A DNA stretch of 22,095 nucleotides from Pseudomonadota bacterium (GCA_900299205.1 OMIW01000108.1:1-22095); one strand, 5' to 3'. Shown: positions 14,101 through 22,095, counted from the first letter of the stretch. Numbers and translations: made by a program. Notes: a model not told the origin generated them from the sequence alone.

Positions 14101-15552
14101 TTAATGTTGGCGGGCTTGGTAAACCGCCAACATGTGATAATCCAAGGGTGCGAAGTCGTCTGTGAGTGGTTGGAAGTGATCGACGGCTGCGAATTTCCAC
14201 CTGTTGGCCAAGCCCTTGAGCTGAGGTATCGGTTGGTGGGAAGCGACAAAAGCTATGTTCTGGACCTCAGAGGGAGCCCTTTTGGGATCAATCGGATAGA
14301 TAGCCACGTAAGAAAAAGCCTGCTGAAAGGTTCGGGCTATCATTTGGGTCACCGTGCTGCCGTGCCCCTCGAGGGTGCCGATAACATTTTGAAGAACGAC
14401 TCCATTCGGTTTGAGCAGTCGCGCCACCTCTTTGAGCGCCTCCTCAGTTATCAGGTGAAAGGGGATCGAGATACTACCGGCGAAGGCATCAAGGATGATG
14501 ACGTCAAACATCTTGGTGGTGGTATTCAAAAAGATGCGCCCATCCAAATGGTCGACCGCGAGATTCGGAAGGTCGGTCAATCCGAAAAAATTCCGCGCAA
14601 CACCTGTCATCCCAGGATCTAATTCTACGACGTGAATGGAGGATTCGGGGTGTTGCTCGGCCAATCTCCGGGGCAATATTATGCCGGCACCCCCTATCGC
14701 AAGAATGTCCTGCCTTTGGGGAAAACCGTTAATCGCGGTGGCGAATGCAGAGAGGTATCCATTTGTTGGTTCACCAGTATCGAGAAACATTCCGCTTTGG
14801 TACCCGTCGGGGCCTGTGGCAAGCAGTCTCACGGCTCTCTGTCCTTCCGAGGCGGTAACCACCCAAACCCTCTGATACTCGGTATCAAGGTCGACGATGT
14901 TTTTCCAACGATTCTGTGAATGACTGAGTGAGAGGTGTCCGATCAGCGTAAGAATTACGACACTGGGGATGGCTACCGCCGTTTTTGCCGCAATAATCGA
15001 TAGAAAGAGAAGTACGATAGAGAGGGTATAGAGGATGAGGGTCGTGCCGAGAAGCGAGATGAGCCAGAATCCCCCGAGAAAAGTCCCTAGAATACTCCCC
15101 GCGGTGGAAATCGCATAAAGGTTGCCCACCGTTGCTCCCGAATGATCGAGATCTTTTATCGCCAGCCTGATGCAATAAGGGGAGACCATCCCTAAAAGAA
15201 TCGAGGTTGGACCGAAAAGAATAAGTGAGGTGATGATGCTGGCGAATCGCAGGTCACGGAGGCTTCGTCCGACGAGCAGCGCGACGATGTCTTTGCTCAG
15301 GGTCGTCAAGAGTATTGATAGGGCTCCAGCGAAAAGGATCCAACCAAGTTTTTTGTAGGAGGGGCTTCGGTCAGCATAGTGTCCACCGAGGTAGTAGCCG
15401 AGGCTTAAAGCTCCGAGGACTGTTCCTATGAGGCTTGTCCAAACGAAGGTTGAGCTCCCAAGATGTGGCGCAACAACTCGCGAGCCCACCAGCTCGAGTA
15501 TCATGACCACGGCTCCCGAGACGAAGACGATGAATGCGAGTTTTGGTTTCAT
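14101..15552 (-). CDS. Fused membrane/spermidine synthase-like protein
   Basis: Membrane protein of 483 aa with an N-terminal multi-helix domain (about residues 1-215, seven or eight hydrophobic segments) and a cytoplasmic spermidine-synthase-like Rossmann domain (about 230-475). The SAM-type nucleotide motif is AIGGAGIILPRRLAEQHP, followed by the acidic VVELDPGM, then HLDGRIFLN and DVIILDAFAG. This is the domain order of proteins annotated as fused MFS/spermidine synthase. The aminopropyltransferase signature usually seen as D-S-x-D-P is here DAFAGS, so true spermidine synthesis is doubtful and some other SAM-type use is possible. The ATG at 15552 is taken because the first membrane helix begins at once; no ribosome site is evident. 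Upstream, 259 bp separate it from a divergent operon. Confidence 0.9.
   Translation of the reverse strand: MKPKLAFIVFVSGAVVMILELVGSRVVAPHLGSSTFVWTSLIGTVLGALSLGYYLGGHYADRSPSYKKLGWILFAGALSILLTTLSKDIVALLVGRSLRDLRFASIITSLILFGPTSILLGMVSPYCIRLAIKDLDHSGATVGNLYAISTAGSILGTFLGGFWLISLLGTTLILYTLSIVLLFLSIIAAKTAVAIPSVVILTLIGHLSLSHSQNRWKNIVDLDTEYQRVWVVTASEGQRAVRLLATGPDGYQSGMFLDTGEPTNGYLSAFATAINGFPQRQDILAIGGAGIILPRRLAEQHPESSIHVVELDPGMTGVARNFFGLTDLPNLAVDHLDGRIFLNTTTKMFDVIILDAFAGSISIPFHLITEEALKEVARLLKPNGVVLQNVIGTLEGHGSTVTQMIARTFQQAFSYVAIYPIDPKRAPSEVQNIAFVASHQPIPQLKGLANRWKFAAVDHFQPLTDDFAPLDYHMLAVYQARQH
14104..14133. repeat. 10-bp perfect hairpin at the 3' end of the spermidine synthase-like gene
   Basis: ATGTTGGCGG (14104-14113) and CCGCCAACAT (14124-14133) pair perfectly around a 10-nt loop. 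The stem spans the last ten codons and abuts the TAA stop. No T-run follows on the minus strand. A 3'-end stabilising or slow-release structure is possible. Confidence 0.6.
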
Positions 15553-15774
15553 TCGGAATCTGTGGCGAAGATGAGCTTAAGTCGGCGAACAGAGCCCCTT
15601 TCCGAAGTTAAGGGACGACGGTGGTAAGTAGACGAAGCCCTTTTCGGGGGTTGCCGTCCATGCGGATGAGGATTGCTGATCATAGATCAAGCGGGGAGAT
15701 TTACGACACTGGAAGTTCGGCAAATCGCCCCCACAGTTTCGCCTTCGGGCTGTCTATGCAGCTTAAAAGATGTT

Positions 15775-15783
15775 TGATATATT
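15775..15783 (+). promoter_or_regulatory. Possible extended -10 promoter of the K+ channel operon
   Basis: TGATATATT combines a TGn extension with TATATT (five of six consensus bases), 28 bp before the ATG at 15812. No good -35 box is seen 17 bp upstream, which an extended -10 can tolerate. Confidence 0.35.
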
Positions 15784-15811
15784 TAAGAGGTTAGTGTCTG
15801 GACCCTAGTTT

Positions 15812-16609
15812 ATGAGCGAAATGCCCCTTTTTTTTCCTGCACCGGATGTTGGCCGGTTGGAATGCTCGATTACCGGGGGTGCCGTGTCTTTGGACGCCAA
15901 ACTGGACCCGGAGCTTTCTGGTCTTGCTGCTCTTGAGGCTCCTTGCTTCCCGGGGGCGAAGGGAAGCTTTGATCTCGAATTATTGAGCCTTTTGAGTGAG
16001 TTGCGATTTCTAGCGCACACCGGTCCGACTTCTGAGCTTTGCAAGAAAGGTCCTGCCGACATTTACTCTATGGGTGCGATTTCCCCCGAGATATCGGATC
16101 TCGGGAAGGGATTCTATATTCGAAGGAGCACGAACGTCGCTTTATTCGGCGATTATTCGAACGAAGAGAAGCGCGAGGGAGAACTGACCATCTTAAAGAG
16201 GGAGCTAATCGCTACGATGGGAGAACCGTCGGGAATAGAGCAGTCGCTTCGAAAGCTGTCGGTAGACCTCTCGATTCATCCGAGAGTCCCCTCCCCGAAA
16301 GAGCATCCTGAAGATGAGGGTGGAGTCGAACACTCTACCGTCGAATCGTTTGAGGGAGAATGGCAGACATTTACATTCCTGCTGCTCGATAACGACAATC
16401 GCGGAAGGGTTTTTTTTATCGTCGAAGCAAAGGCTGATCGGGAACAACTGGTCACTTACCAGTTAGATGCGGAATCTGGCGTGGTTATTTTTACCGTTCA
16501 GGGGGAGATTACTTGTCGTCGGACGGCGACGGATGAAGATTGGAAGTACGCTATTAAGCAATTTTATGAATTGAAGAAGAGGGTAGCCGATTCGGTGGAC
16601 GACGAGTAA
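15812..16609 (+). CDS. Unrecognised acidic protein, 265 aa
   Basis: No family recognised. The N-terminal 60 residues are hydrophobic-mixed (LFFPAPDVGRLECS, LELLSLLSELRFLA), the middle (about 100-180) is charged and probably disordered, and the C-terminal 80 residues alternate strand-like stretches (TFTFLLLDNDNRGRVFFIVEA, shortened here) before a final helix ending KKRVADSVDDE. No signal peptide or membrane helix is present, so it is probably cytoplasmic. The start is ATG, without a clear ribosome site but 28 bp after a candidate extended -10. It is 66 bp ahead of the potassium channel gene on the same strand, so a role linked to the channel is possible but unproven. Confidence 0.7.
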   Translation: MSEMPLFFPAPDVGRLECSITGGAVSLDAKLDPELSGLAALEAPCFPGAKGSFDLELLSLLSELRFLAHTGPTSELCKKGPADIYSMGAISPEISDLGKGFYIRRSTNVALFGDYSNEEKREGELTILKRELIATMGEPSGIEQSLRKLSVDLSIHPRVPSPKEHPEDEGGVEHSTVESFEGEWQTFTFLLLDNDNRGRVFFIVEAKADREQLVTYQLDAESGVVIFTVQGEITCRRTATDEDWKYAIKQFYELKKRVADSVDDE

Positions 16610-16675
16610 CACGTCTCCAATATTGCTGCGCAACCGACCTCGAATGAGACTCAACGGATTATCACCATCGCTCCG

Positions 16676-17767
16676 ATGCCGAGAAAAGATAGACGGTCGA
16701 TCAATTTCTTAAGCTCGCCCCGTCAAGGCTCTCTTCAGCCCTCTGAATACCATTTCTATAGAGAGATAAGGGAAATTCTTCTCAGTATTTCAATCATTGC
16801 GCTGTTTCTTTTGCTCGGCACATTAGGTTTTTCGTTCATTGAGGGGTGGAGTTTGTTTGACTCCCTCTACATGACTGTCATCACTCTTGGTTCAGTCGGA
16901 TACCAGGAGGTTCACCCCTTGACCCAACCTGGTCGGGCTTTCACTATTATTCTGATATTGACGGGATTGGGGTTAATGACCGTCCTTTTTACGACCATCG
17001 CCCAAAAGGTGGTCCAGCAGCAGATATTTTTGGCGATACGGGATAGGCGAATGGGCGAGCAGATACGAAAATTGGAGGGCCACACAATAATCTGCGGGTT
17101 TAGTCGACTCGCCCGAATTGCTATCCGAGAGCTTCTTGCGTCGGGAATGCGGGTCGTTATCATCGAATCTGATCAAAATCGAGCGACTGAGGCCCGTCAG
17201 ATGGGGTATCTCGTTGTTCAGGGCGATGCTACCCATGATGAGATCCTTCTGGCGGCAGGGATTCAGAGGGCGCGCTCAATTGTGACCCTTCTGCCAAAAG
17301 ATGCCGACAATCTTTATGTAATCCTCTCATGTCGAGAGTTGTCTCCCGAGCTTTTTATAATGACCCGGGCGGAGGATGAGGCTGGTGAGAAGAAATTACA
17401 ACGAGCGGGGGCAACGCGCATCATTTCGCCATATCGAGTGGGGGGGCAAAAGATAGCTGAAGGTCTAACCCGTCCCTACGTGACAGAGTTTCTTGATCTT
17501 GCCGTCTCCAGCACGGGTTCGCACTTGCAGCTCGAAGAGATACGAATACCGCATGGCTCTCCACTACACGGGAGGAACTTGCGGGATGCCGAACTCAGGC
17601 AGAGAACGAATGTCATTGTTGCCGCAATCATCATGCCGAACGGAACTATGCACTTTAATCCGGATGCGAATACCGAGATTAAGGAGGGAGCGACTTTCAT
17701 AGTCCTGGGGCTGCGTGAGGAGCTTTTTCGTTTAGAGCGATTGTTGTTGGGTGAGGAGCATGAATAA
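16676..17767 (+). CDS. Two-TM potassium channel with RCK (TrkA_N/TrkA_C) domains
   Basis: Inner-membrane K+ channel subunit, 363 aa, of the MthK/Kch type. Order: a cytoplasmic N-terminus with basic residues; TM1 about 33-53; pore helix and filter about 62-80 (YMTVITLGSVGYQEVHPL); TM2 about 88-110; TrkA_N domain about 136-255; TrkA_C domain about 280-360. The filter reads S-V-G-Y-Q-E at 73-78 where most K+ channels have T-V-G-Y-G-D, so the last filter glycine is Gln. The Rossmann glycine motif of the RCK domain is GFSRLAR (141-147) instead of GxGxxG, while the acidic residue at the end of beta-2 is kept (IIESD). Ligand binding may therefore be changed or lost. The start ATG at 16676 lacks an obvious ribosome site. 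The 66-bp and 38-bp gaps to its neighbours suggest one operon. Confidence 0.92.
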   Translation: MPRKDRRSINFLSSPRQGSLQPSEYHFYREIREILLSISIIALFLLLGTLGFSFIEGWSLFDSLYMTVITLGSVGYQEVHPLTQPGRAFTIILILTGLGLMTVLFTTIAQKVVQQQIFLAIRDRRMGEQIRKLEGHTIICGFSRLARIAIRELLASGMRVVIIESDQNRATEARQMGYLVVQGDATHDEILLAAGIQRARSIVTLLPKDADNLYVILSCRELSPELFIMTRAEDEAGEKKLQRAGATRIISPYRVGGQKIAEGLTRPYVTEFLDLAVSSTGSHLQLEEIRIPHGSPLHGRNLRDAELRQRTNVIVAAIIMPNGTMHFNPDANTEIKEGATFIVLGLREELFRLERLLLGEEHE

Positions 17768-17805
17768 AGCAGCCGACCATAGGCTGCAGTTTTGGGAAAT
17801 GATCG

Positions 17806-18222
17806 ATGTTTAAACAGTCACGCACATTCCGATTGCCGACATTTCCTCCGAGGGCCGCATCCCACTTTCGTCGGTTGTGTGAGCCCCTTCCGCCACACAC
17901 GGTTCCGCAGCTTCGGGAGGAGCTTGAGGGGTTTTACGATGGTGTATTAAGGGAGGTAGACCAGCGTCCTCTCGTCAATCGGGAGCTCGTTCGTGAACTA
18001 TATGACAGAGCTTCCCTGCTCTTGGATCGTTATCCGCATCTTTCAGAGCGGCACCGCTCTCTCGCCGTGGGTGCGCTTCGGTACTTTGTTTCAGGAGACG
18101 ATAGCTTTTCGGATCTCGATTTTGCGTCGGGATTTAATGATGATGCTGAGGTTATGAATTATGTTCTTGAGGAGTTGGGCCTCATAGAAGAGGCTATAAC
18201 GGTCGAGTGGGCGATTAAATAA
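17806..18222 (+). CDS. Small unrecognised acidic protein, 138 aa
   Basis: Starts ATG 38 bp after the channel gene with GGGA nine bases upstream. The protein has a basic, Pro-rich N-terminus (about 1-30) and then a helical, acidic body. The core ALRYFVSGDDSFSDLDFAS followed by FNDDAEVMNYVLEELG recalls the Asp-rich helical layout of DUF1232/YkvA-like proteins, but it lacks their IPD/IPG motif, so I leave it unnamed. No signal peptide or membrane helix. Position suggests co-expression with the potassium channel. It is followed by a 200-bp gap before the subtilase gene. Confidence 0.72.
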   Translation: MFKQSRTFRLPTFPPRAASHFRRLCEPLPPHTVPQLREELEGFYDGVLREVDQRPLVNRELVRELYDRASLLLDRYPHLSERHRSLAVGALRYFVSGDDSFSDLDFASGFNDDAEVMNYVLEELGLIEEAITVEWAIK

Positions 18223-18422
18223 GAAAACGCCTACTAATACCTGCTGATAAGTCAAAGGTAGACTGGTTACATTTAAAATACAAAAAACCCAGTCCGGTTT
18301 CGATTTAAATCGCATCAAACTCCCTGCGTATTCAGTAGGAGATGTTTTATATCACTAGAACCATTTCCCCGTCTGAAGGCGTACCATCTCGTCGGGATTG
18401 TCTGTTTGATGTAAGGGGGAGT
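18223..18422. other. Intergenic region before the subtilase gene
   Basis: GACTGG (18261-18266) and CCAGTC (18289-18294) form a stem with an A-rich loop, without a T-run after it. CGATTTAAATCG (18301-18312) is a perfect 12-bp palindrome that could bind a dimeric regulator. An in-frame ATG at 18342 has AGGAG touching it, which is too close for good initiation. No strong -35/-10 pair is seen. Confidence 0.4.
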
Positions 18423-20384
18423 ATGGGGCTGGTAAGGAATGCCGTGAAGACGGCAGGGTTCTTTTTTTCTGTTTTTTTGGTGTGTATCGGTGCAGTGGGA
18501 GGATGGACCGAAAGGGCAATTGGGGACGACAGGTATCTGGTAGGTTTTCGGTCGGAGGATCATGTTGACGAAGCAGATCGTTCGATGCTTCGGCGGCTCT
18601 CGCAGAACGGTGCTTCGGTGTTGATGCACTTTCCTTCGAGTCACGCCGCTCTGATTGAGGTAGATGAGGCTGAGCAGACGAAGATCCGCGCGCTGCCGGA
18701 GGTCTCCTATGTTGAGCGGGATCTTCCCCTTTCGCTCTCGATAACCCCGAACGATTCGTTTTGGACGGACCCCGCGAGTTGGGGATTAAAGGGATCACCC
18801 GGTATTCAGGGGGTGCAGTCATGGGATATCACCCGAGGATCGGCTGGGGTTGTTATCGCAGTACTGGACACGGGGGTGGATATCACCCATCCCGATCTTG
18901 CCGCTAAAATATGGAAAAACCCGGGCGAGATAGCTGCGAACTGGATCGACGATGATGGCAACGGTTTCGTCGACGATGTCTACGGCTGGGATTTTGCCAA
19001 TGGTGATAACTATCCTCAGGACGACCATGGGCACGGAACCCAGGTTGCCTCTGTGGCGGCAGCGGCATCAAACAACGGAACTGGTGTAACGGGTGTGTGT
19101 TGGAACTGCACCATACTGCCCCTTAAAGTGTTTGATGCAGCGGGGACTGGCACACTGAGTTCAGCAATCGCTGCAATCGATTACGTTGTTCGTCTCCGTC
19201 AGCGAGGTATTAATGTCGTCGTTATGAACATGTCGTATGGCGGTTCAGAGCGGAGCCAAGCAGAGGTTGATGCAATAGCCGCTGCAGAGGCTCTCGATGT
19301 TGTTACCGTCGCCGCTGCAGGGAATGAGGGACGGTCGAGCGACACCTTTCCTTTGTATCCCGCAGCCCTCTCTCAGGAGCTGTCGTCCGTTGTGTCGGTC
19401 GGAGCGATCTCCTCCGATGGGAATCTTGCACCGTTTTCAAATAGTGGCCAATCGGTGGATCTGGCGGCTCCCGGAGTCAATATTCTTGGAGCCTTTCCGG
19501 TTGGGTATGACGGGCTGGCGGGGAATTATCAAAATTTCTCGGGCACGAGTGCATCGGCACCTTTTGTCTCTGGGGTCGTCGGATTAATTCAGAGCTATCA
19601 ACCAAAGACGGCGAGCCAAATTAAGGGGATAATTCGGCAATCGGTGGTCACCCGCTCTTCGCTCCTCGGTAAGGTCGGAACCGGAGGGAACCTCGATAGC
19701 TATCAAGCACTGCTTGCGGCCCAATTGGCGACATTCACCTATCCGGTAAGGGGAGTTATTCGAGCGAATCAAACTCCCGTTGCAGCGGTTCCTGTCGTCA
19801 TCTCGGCCGATGGTTCGTCAGCGACGGTCCTCACAAATAATCTCGGAGAGTTCGTGTCAACTCCCATCGCTGAGGGAGCGGTTGCTCAGGTAGTGCCCAC
19901 ATCGGCGACTTACCAATTTGTCCCTGCCTCACAAACTGCGGTAGTGGTGGAAAATCTGGTGCCCCTTACCTTCGAAGCAGTTGCTCGCGCAACGGCGACT
20001 GCAACCGCGACGCCGAGTGCAACGCCGAGTGCGACACCGACACGAACGCCGACGTTGACCCCAACGACCACTGCAACGGCGACGGTGACGGCGAGTCCCA
20101 CGGCGACGCCAACTCGGACGGCAACATCTACCGTAACGCCGACAGCCACCGCGACGGCAACTTTGACGGCGACCGCAACCGTTACTGCCACTCCTACGGT
20201 GACCCCATCTGCAACGGCGACCTCGACACCGACAGCAACCTTCACGGTAACACCGAGTGCAACTGCTACCGTGGTACCAACGGCGACGGCGACGCGAACA
20301 GCAACCGCTACCCCGACGAAAACCGCGACAGCAACCCCCACCCGGACCCCAACGAGCATGCCGCGGAAGAGGAAACGTCGATAG
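18423..20384 (+). CDS. Secreted subtilisin-like serine protease (S8) with Thr/Pro-rich tail
   Basis: Extracellular or cell-surface endopeptidase, 653 aa. I use the ATG at 18423, which has AAGGGGGA just upstream and opens on a signal peptide (core [15 protein letters not shown]). Order: signal about 1-34; I9-type pro-domain about 37-103; catalytic domain about 115-450 with Asp149 (VLDTGVD), His204 (HGHGTQVAS, the usual HGTH has become HGTQ), Asn301 (AAGNEG) and Ser376 (GTSASAP); a Ca-binding-like [10 protein letters not shown] at 177-186; a carboxypeptidase-regulatory-like beta domain about 460-530; then about 110 residues of Thr-Ala/Thr-Pro repeats; and a basic end, MPRKRKRR. The tail has no hydrophobic anchor, so it is neither an LPXTG nor a MYXO-CTERM signal. 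A wall-spanning or glycosylated linker is a plausible role for the repeats. Confidence 0.93.
   Translation: MGLVRNAVKTAGFFFSVFLVCIGAVGGWTERAIGDDRYLVGFRSEDHVDEADRSMLRRLSQNGASVLMHFPSSHAALIEVDEAEQTKIRALPEVSYVERDLPLSLSITPNDSFWTDPASWGLKGSPGIQGVQSWDITRGSAGVVIAVLDTGVDITHPDLAAKIWKNPGEIAANWIDDDGNGFVDDVYGWDFANGDNYPQDDHGHGTQVASVAAAASNNGTGVTGVCWNCTILPLKVFDAAGTGTLSSAIAAIDYVVRLRQRGINVVVMNMSYGGSERSQAEVDAIAAAEALDVVTVAAAGNEGRSSDTFPLYPAALSQELSSVVSVGAISSDGNLAPFSNSGQSVDLAAPGVNILGAFPVGYDGLAGNYQNFSGTSASAPFVSGVVGLIQSYQPKTASQIKGIIRQSVVTRSSLLGKVGTGGNLDSYQALLAAQLATFTYPVRGVIRANQTPVAAVPVVISADGSSATVLTNNLGEFVSTPIAEGAVAQVVPTSATYQFVPASQTAVVVENLVPLTFEAVARATATATATPSATPSATPTRTPTLTPTTTATATVTASPTATPTRTATSTVTPTATATATLTATATVTATPTVTPSATATSTPTATFTVTPSATATVVPTATATRTATATPTKTATATPTRTPTSMPRKRKRR
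19990..20360 (+). repeat. Degenerate 6-bp repeat array encoding Thr-Ala/Thr-Pro
   Basis: About 370 bp built from variants of GCNACN and ACNCCN (for example GCAACGGCGACG, ACCGACACGAAC), giving alternating Thr with Ala or Pro, and some Ser, Val and Arg. The units drift in third positions, so the array is an old or selected one and not a fresh slippage tract. It makes the opposite strand look open over 150 codons of Val/Ala/Gly repeats. Confidence 0.85.
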
Positions 20385-20392
20385 TTAGTGCT

Positions 20393-20421
20393 CCCTGAAA
20401 AATAGCAAAAAAATTTCAGGG
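20393..20421. repeat. Hairpin just after the subtilase stop
   Basis: CCCTGAAA (20393-20400) and TTTCAGGG (20414-20421) form an 8-bp stem with an A-rich 13-nt loop, nine bases after the subtilase stop codon. The following bases are GGTACTCTG, with no T-run, so termination would be imperfect. Confidence 0.5.
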
Positions 20422-20519
20422 GGTACTCTGATCCACTGATGGTCCGGCAAACGTCGTAAGCACTTCGGCGACGTGCGTGAAATGGCGCTTACTAGGTTTT
20501 GATGGGCTTGAATTGCCCT

Positions 20520-20546
20520 AAAAAAATCCTGATCGGTTTTTCAGGA
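20520..20546 (-). terminator. Rho-independent terminator of the tolC-like gene
   Basis: On the minus strand TCCTGA-AAAACCGA-TCAGGA is followed by seven T (complement of 20520-20526), about 85 bases after the TolC stop codon. The stem is only six bp, so strength is moderate. The 240-bp gap also holds an ACGTCG/CGACGT hairpin near 20452-20475. Confidence 0.6.
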
Positions 20547-20630
20547 CCAACTAGTTTTGCGAGAGACGGTCCAAACGGGAGTCCATGGAGTACACGGAAA
20601 TCGGTGAGTCGGGGATTTATGCTGGCGTGA

Positions 20631-21980
20631 TTACTGCTCGAAACCCCCGACCGCCCGTTCGATAGCAGCCTTAGTCAGGTTTAGCTTGTGGAGAGCGGTG
20701 ATCTCGTTGGTTCGCGCCTCCGTGAGCTGTACCTGGGCATCAAGGACGTCAAGCTGAGTGGCAGCTCCGACCTCGAGCCGAGCGCGGGCAAGGCGTTCAC
20801 TCTCGGCTGCCTGAGTAACGACCTGTTGTGAAGCGTTCAGGAGCTGCTCAGCCTCAGCCCAGGAGAGCATCGCCTGCGCTACCTCGACCCCGATTTCCTG
20901 TTGAAGTCGCTCCTGGTCGATCTCGGCGAGCTGGTGGTCGGTTCGGGCTGCCGCAACAGCCCCTTCACGGGTGAAGCTGTCGAATATATTCCAGGTACCC
21001 CGCACACCGACCTGCCATCCTTCAAGAGTACCACTTCCTCCGAACGGGTTATTTCGGTAGGTATAGTTCGAGTAGGCGGTTATCTTAGGAAGGTATTCGG
21101 CAAGCTGCACCCTGACCCCCTTCTTTTGAGCATCCACGAGGAGCTGCAATTGTCTTAGATCAGGACGACGCGAGAGTGCTGCAGCTCGTGCCTCGTCTAT
21201 TGAGGTGAGGGGCAGGGAGTCTCTCGCGAGGGTGCCCTCGACCTCGAGGGCACCGACTGGCAACGCCAGTACCCTCTTTAACTCTTCACGGCTGAGGCTG
21301 AGGGTGTTAGTTGCCTGAATAAGTGGGGTGCGACTATTGGCGAGAGCGACCTCCGCACGAAGAACCTCAAAGTTGGATATTGTCCCCGCGGCGAATTTAT
21401 TTCGTTCCGATTCGAGAGTCTGTTCGCGGAGCTTAACGAGCTGCTCCTGCACCTCGATAGTTCGTTTCGCGAGAAGAACATCGAAAAAAGCCTTTTTTGC
21501 CTCGAATGTAACCCTTTGTCTGATTGTTCGAAGTCCCCACGATGCAGCCTCTGCAAGCAACTCTTGTTTTCGGAGCGCATTGAGTCCTGAGCCTCCTGAA
21601 TAAAGTGACTGCGATAGCTCAACGCCCCCGTTCCAATTCGTCGCATTTCCAAAGGCACGGTTCCCCACTGAGGGAATAAGTCCGGTGTCAGTCTTGGTAT
21701 ATGAACCTGTCGCGCCAAGTTGGGGAAGGAGTTTGCCCCTGATATTTGTCACCGCATGTTGTTGCTTTTCAAGCTCCTTATCAGCTTCAGTAACCTGAAA
21801 GTTGCACTTGAGTGCTCTCTCAAGTGCGCCATCGAGGGTATAAGGCGCCTCTAAGGGTGACGGCGTCGGCGAGGGGATTGATTCTGCGGTGGCAATACCA
21901 CACACCACGAGCGAAGACAGAAGGAGACCGTATGTTCGGGACGATAGCGAACGGTGAAGAGTGCAGCGAGAATTAATCAT
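20631..21980 (-). CDS. TolC-family outer-membrane efflux channel
   Basis: Outer-membrane/periplasmic tunnel subunit of a tripartite efflux or type I secretion system. From the ATG at 21980 (449 aa) it has a signal peptide (GLLLSSLVVCGIATA, cut near residue 32), a short Pro/Ser linker, and two OEP repeats (about 45-230 and 250-440) with the usual long helices, e.g. FDVLLAKRTIEVQEQLVKL and the matching RLARARLEVGAATQLDVLDA in repeat 2. Motifs such as RRPDLRQLQ and EYLPKITAYSNYTYRNN are typical of TolC/OprM-like channels. The frame stays open to a GTG at 22055, but that lies inside the upstream RND gene and would precede the signal peptide. No good ribosome site is seen. It follows the RND permease gene by 23 bp, so the two probably form an operon. 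Confidence 0.93.
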   Translation of the reverse strand: MINSRCTLHRSLSSRTYGLLLSSLVVCGIATAESIPSPTPSPLEAPYTLDGALERALKCNFQVTEADKELEKQQHAVTNIRGKLLPQLGATGSYTKTDTGLIPSVGNRAFGNATNWNGGVELSQSLYSGGSGLNALRKQELLAEAASWGLRTIRQRVTFEAKKAFFDVLLAKRTIEVQEQLVKLREQTLESERNKFAAGTISNFEVLRAEVALANSRTPLIQATNTLSLSREELKRVLALPVGALEVEGTLARDSLPLTSIDEARAAALSRRPDLRQLQLLVDAQKKGVRVQLAEYLPKITAYSNYTYRNNPFGGSGTLEGWQVGVRGTWNIFDSFTREGAVAAARTDHQLAEIDQERLQQEIGVEVAQAMLSWAEAEQLLNASQQVVTQAAESERLARARLEVGAATQLDVLDAQVQLTEARTNEITALHKLNLTKAAIERAVGGFEQ

Positions 21981-22003
21981 GGAATTCTGTCGATCAGGAG
22001 GTG

Positions 22004-22095
22004 TTATTCGGAGGTCAGTAGCTCTGCTTCCGAAGAAACTATTGCATACAGGCACGGCACAAGAAACAGCGTAAAAAAGGTACCGACGAGCATTC
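22004..22095 (-). CDS. RND efflux permease, C-terminal end only
   Basis: The last 30 codons of a gene that enters from the right edge. The peptide LVGTFFTLFLVPCLYAIV matches the final membrane helix of HAE1/AcrB-type RND permeases (usually G-M-L-V-G-T-x-F-T-L-F-V-V-P), followed by a short polar tail SSEAELLTSE and stop TAA at 22004-22006. The short length limits certainty, but the TolC-family gene 23 bp downstream supports the call. Too little remains to say which substrate class it exports. Confidence 0.75.
   Translation of the reverse strand, partial: MLVGTFFTLFLVPCLYAIVSSEAELLTSE

Noticed and set aside
13966-14622. 218-codon plus-strand frame with a strong AAAGGAGG site nearby
   Set aside because: It is antisense to conserved motifs of the spermidine synthase-like gene; the AAAGGAGG sits before an out-of-frame four-codon ORF, likely by chance.
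19910-20359. 150-codon minus-strand frame of Val/Ala/Gly repeats
   Set aside because: Artefact of the Thr-coding 6-bp repeats on the other strand.
19990-20360. Repeat array considered as a CRISPR or VNTR regulatory locus
   Set aside because: Units are 6 bp, degenerate and in frame with the protease; no spacer structure.
20393-20421. Intrinsic terminator for the subtilase
   Set aside because: The stem is good but no T-run follows; kept only as a hairpin.

Overview
The window looks like a chromosomal segment of a Gram-negative (diderm) bacterium. A TolC-type outer-membrane channel gene follows the 3' end of an RND efflux permease gene at the right edge, several proteins carry Sec-type signal peptides, and many genes start at TTG or GTG or have weak Shine-Dalgarno sites. 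Base composition looks moderately GC-rich. The ClpC-type ATPase, the fused membrane/spermidine-synthase-like protein and the subtilase with a Thr/Pro-rich tail suggest a delta-proteobacteria-like or related environmental lineage, but the taxonomy is not resolved from sequence alone. No CRISPR array, rRNA or integrase was seen.

Layout. (1) 1-2178 (+): 3' portion of a ClpC-like AAA+ unfoldase gene cut by the window start, followed by a run of hairpins ending in an intrinsic terminator (2325-2354). (2) 2356-2540: a 185-bp near-palindromic MITE-like element flanked by TTA duplications, lying between the terminator and the stop codon of an EamA/DMT transporter gene. (3) 2541-6768 (-): EamA transporter and two unrecognised, probably helical proteins (about 630 and 289 aa) separated by a 430-bp non-coding stretch with repeated GGCAAT motifs and competing hairpins. 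(4) 6883-8763 (-): long-chain acyl-CoA synthetase. (5) 8921-13760 (-): a co-directional run reading NAD-dependent epimerase/dehydrogenase -> class I methyltransferase (ATGA overlap) -> TPMT-like methyltransferase -> secreted glycosidase-like protein. (6) 13837-13960 (-): tRNA-Lys(TTT) with a strong sigma70-type promoter. (7) 14101-15552 (-): fused membrane/spermidine-synthase-like protein. (8) 15812-18222 (+): likely three-gene operon of an unknown protein, a two-TM potassium channel with RCK domains and a small acidic protein. (9) 18423-20384 (+): secreted subtilisin-like protease with a long Thr-Ala/Thr-Pro tail. (10) 20520-22095 (-): RND permease 3' end, TolC-family channel and its terminator.

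The parts that work together most clearly are the RND/TolC efflux pair and the translationally coupled epimerase/methyltransferase pair. The K+ channel operon is a plausible unit of unknown physiology. I see no convincing complete novel defence or mobile system. The most unusual items are the palindromic element at 2356-2540, the repeat-rich leader at 5481-5596, the altered potassium channel, the two unknown helical proteins, and the subtilase tail.
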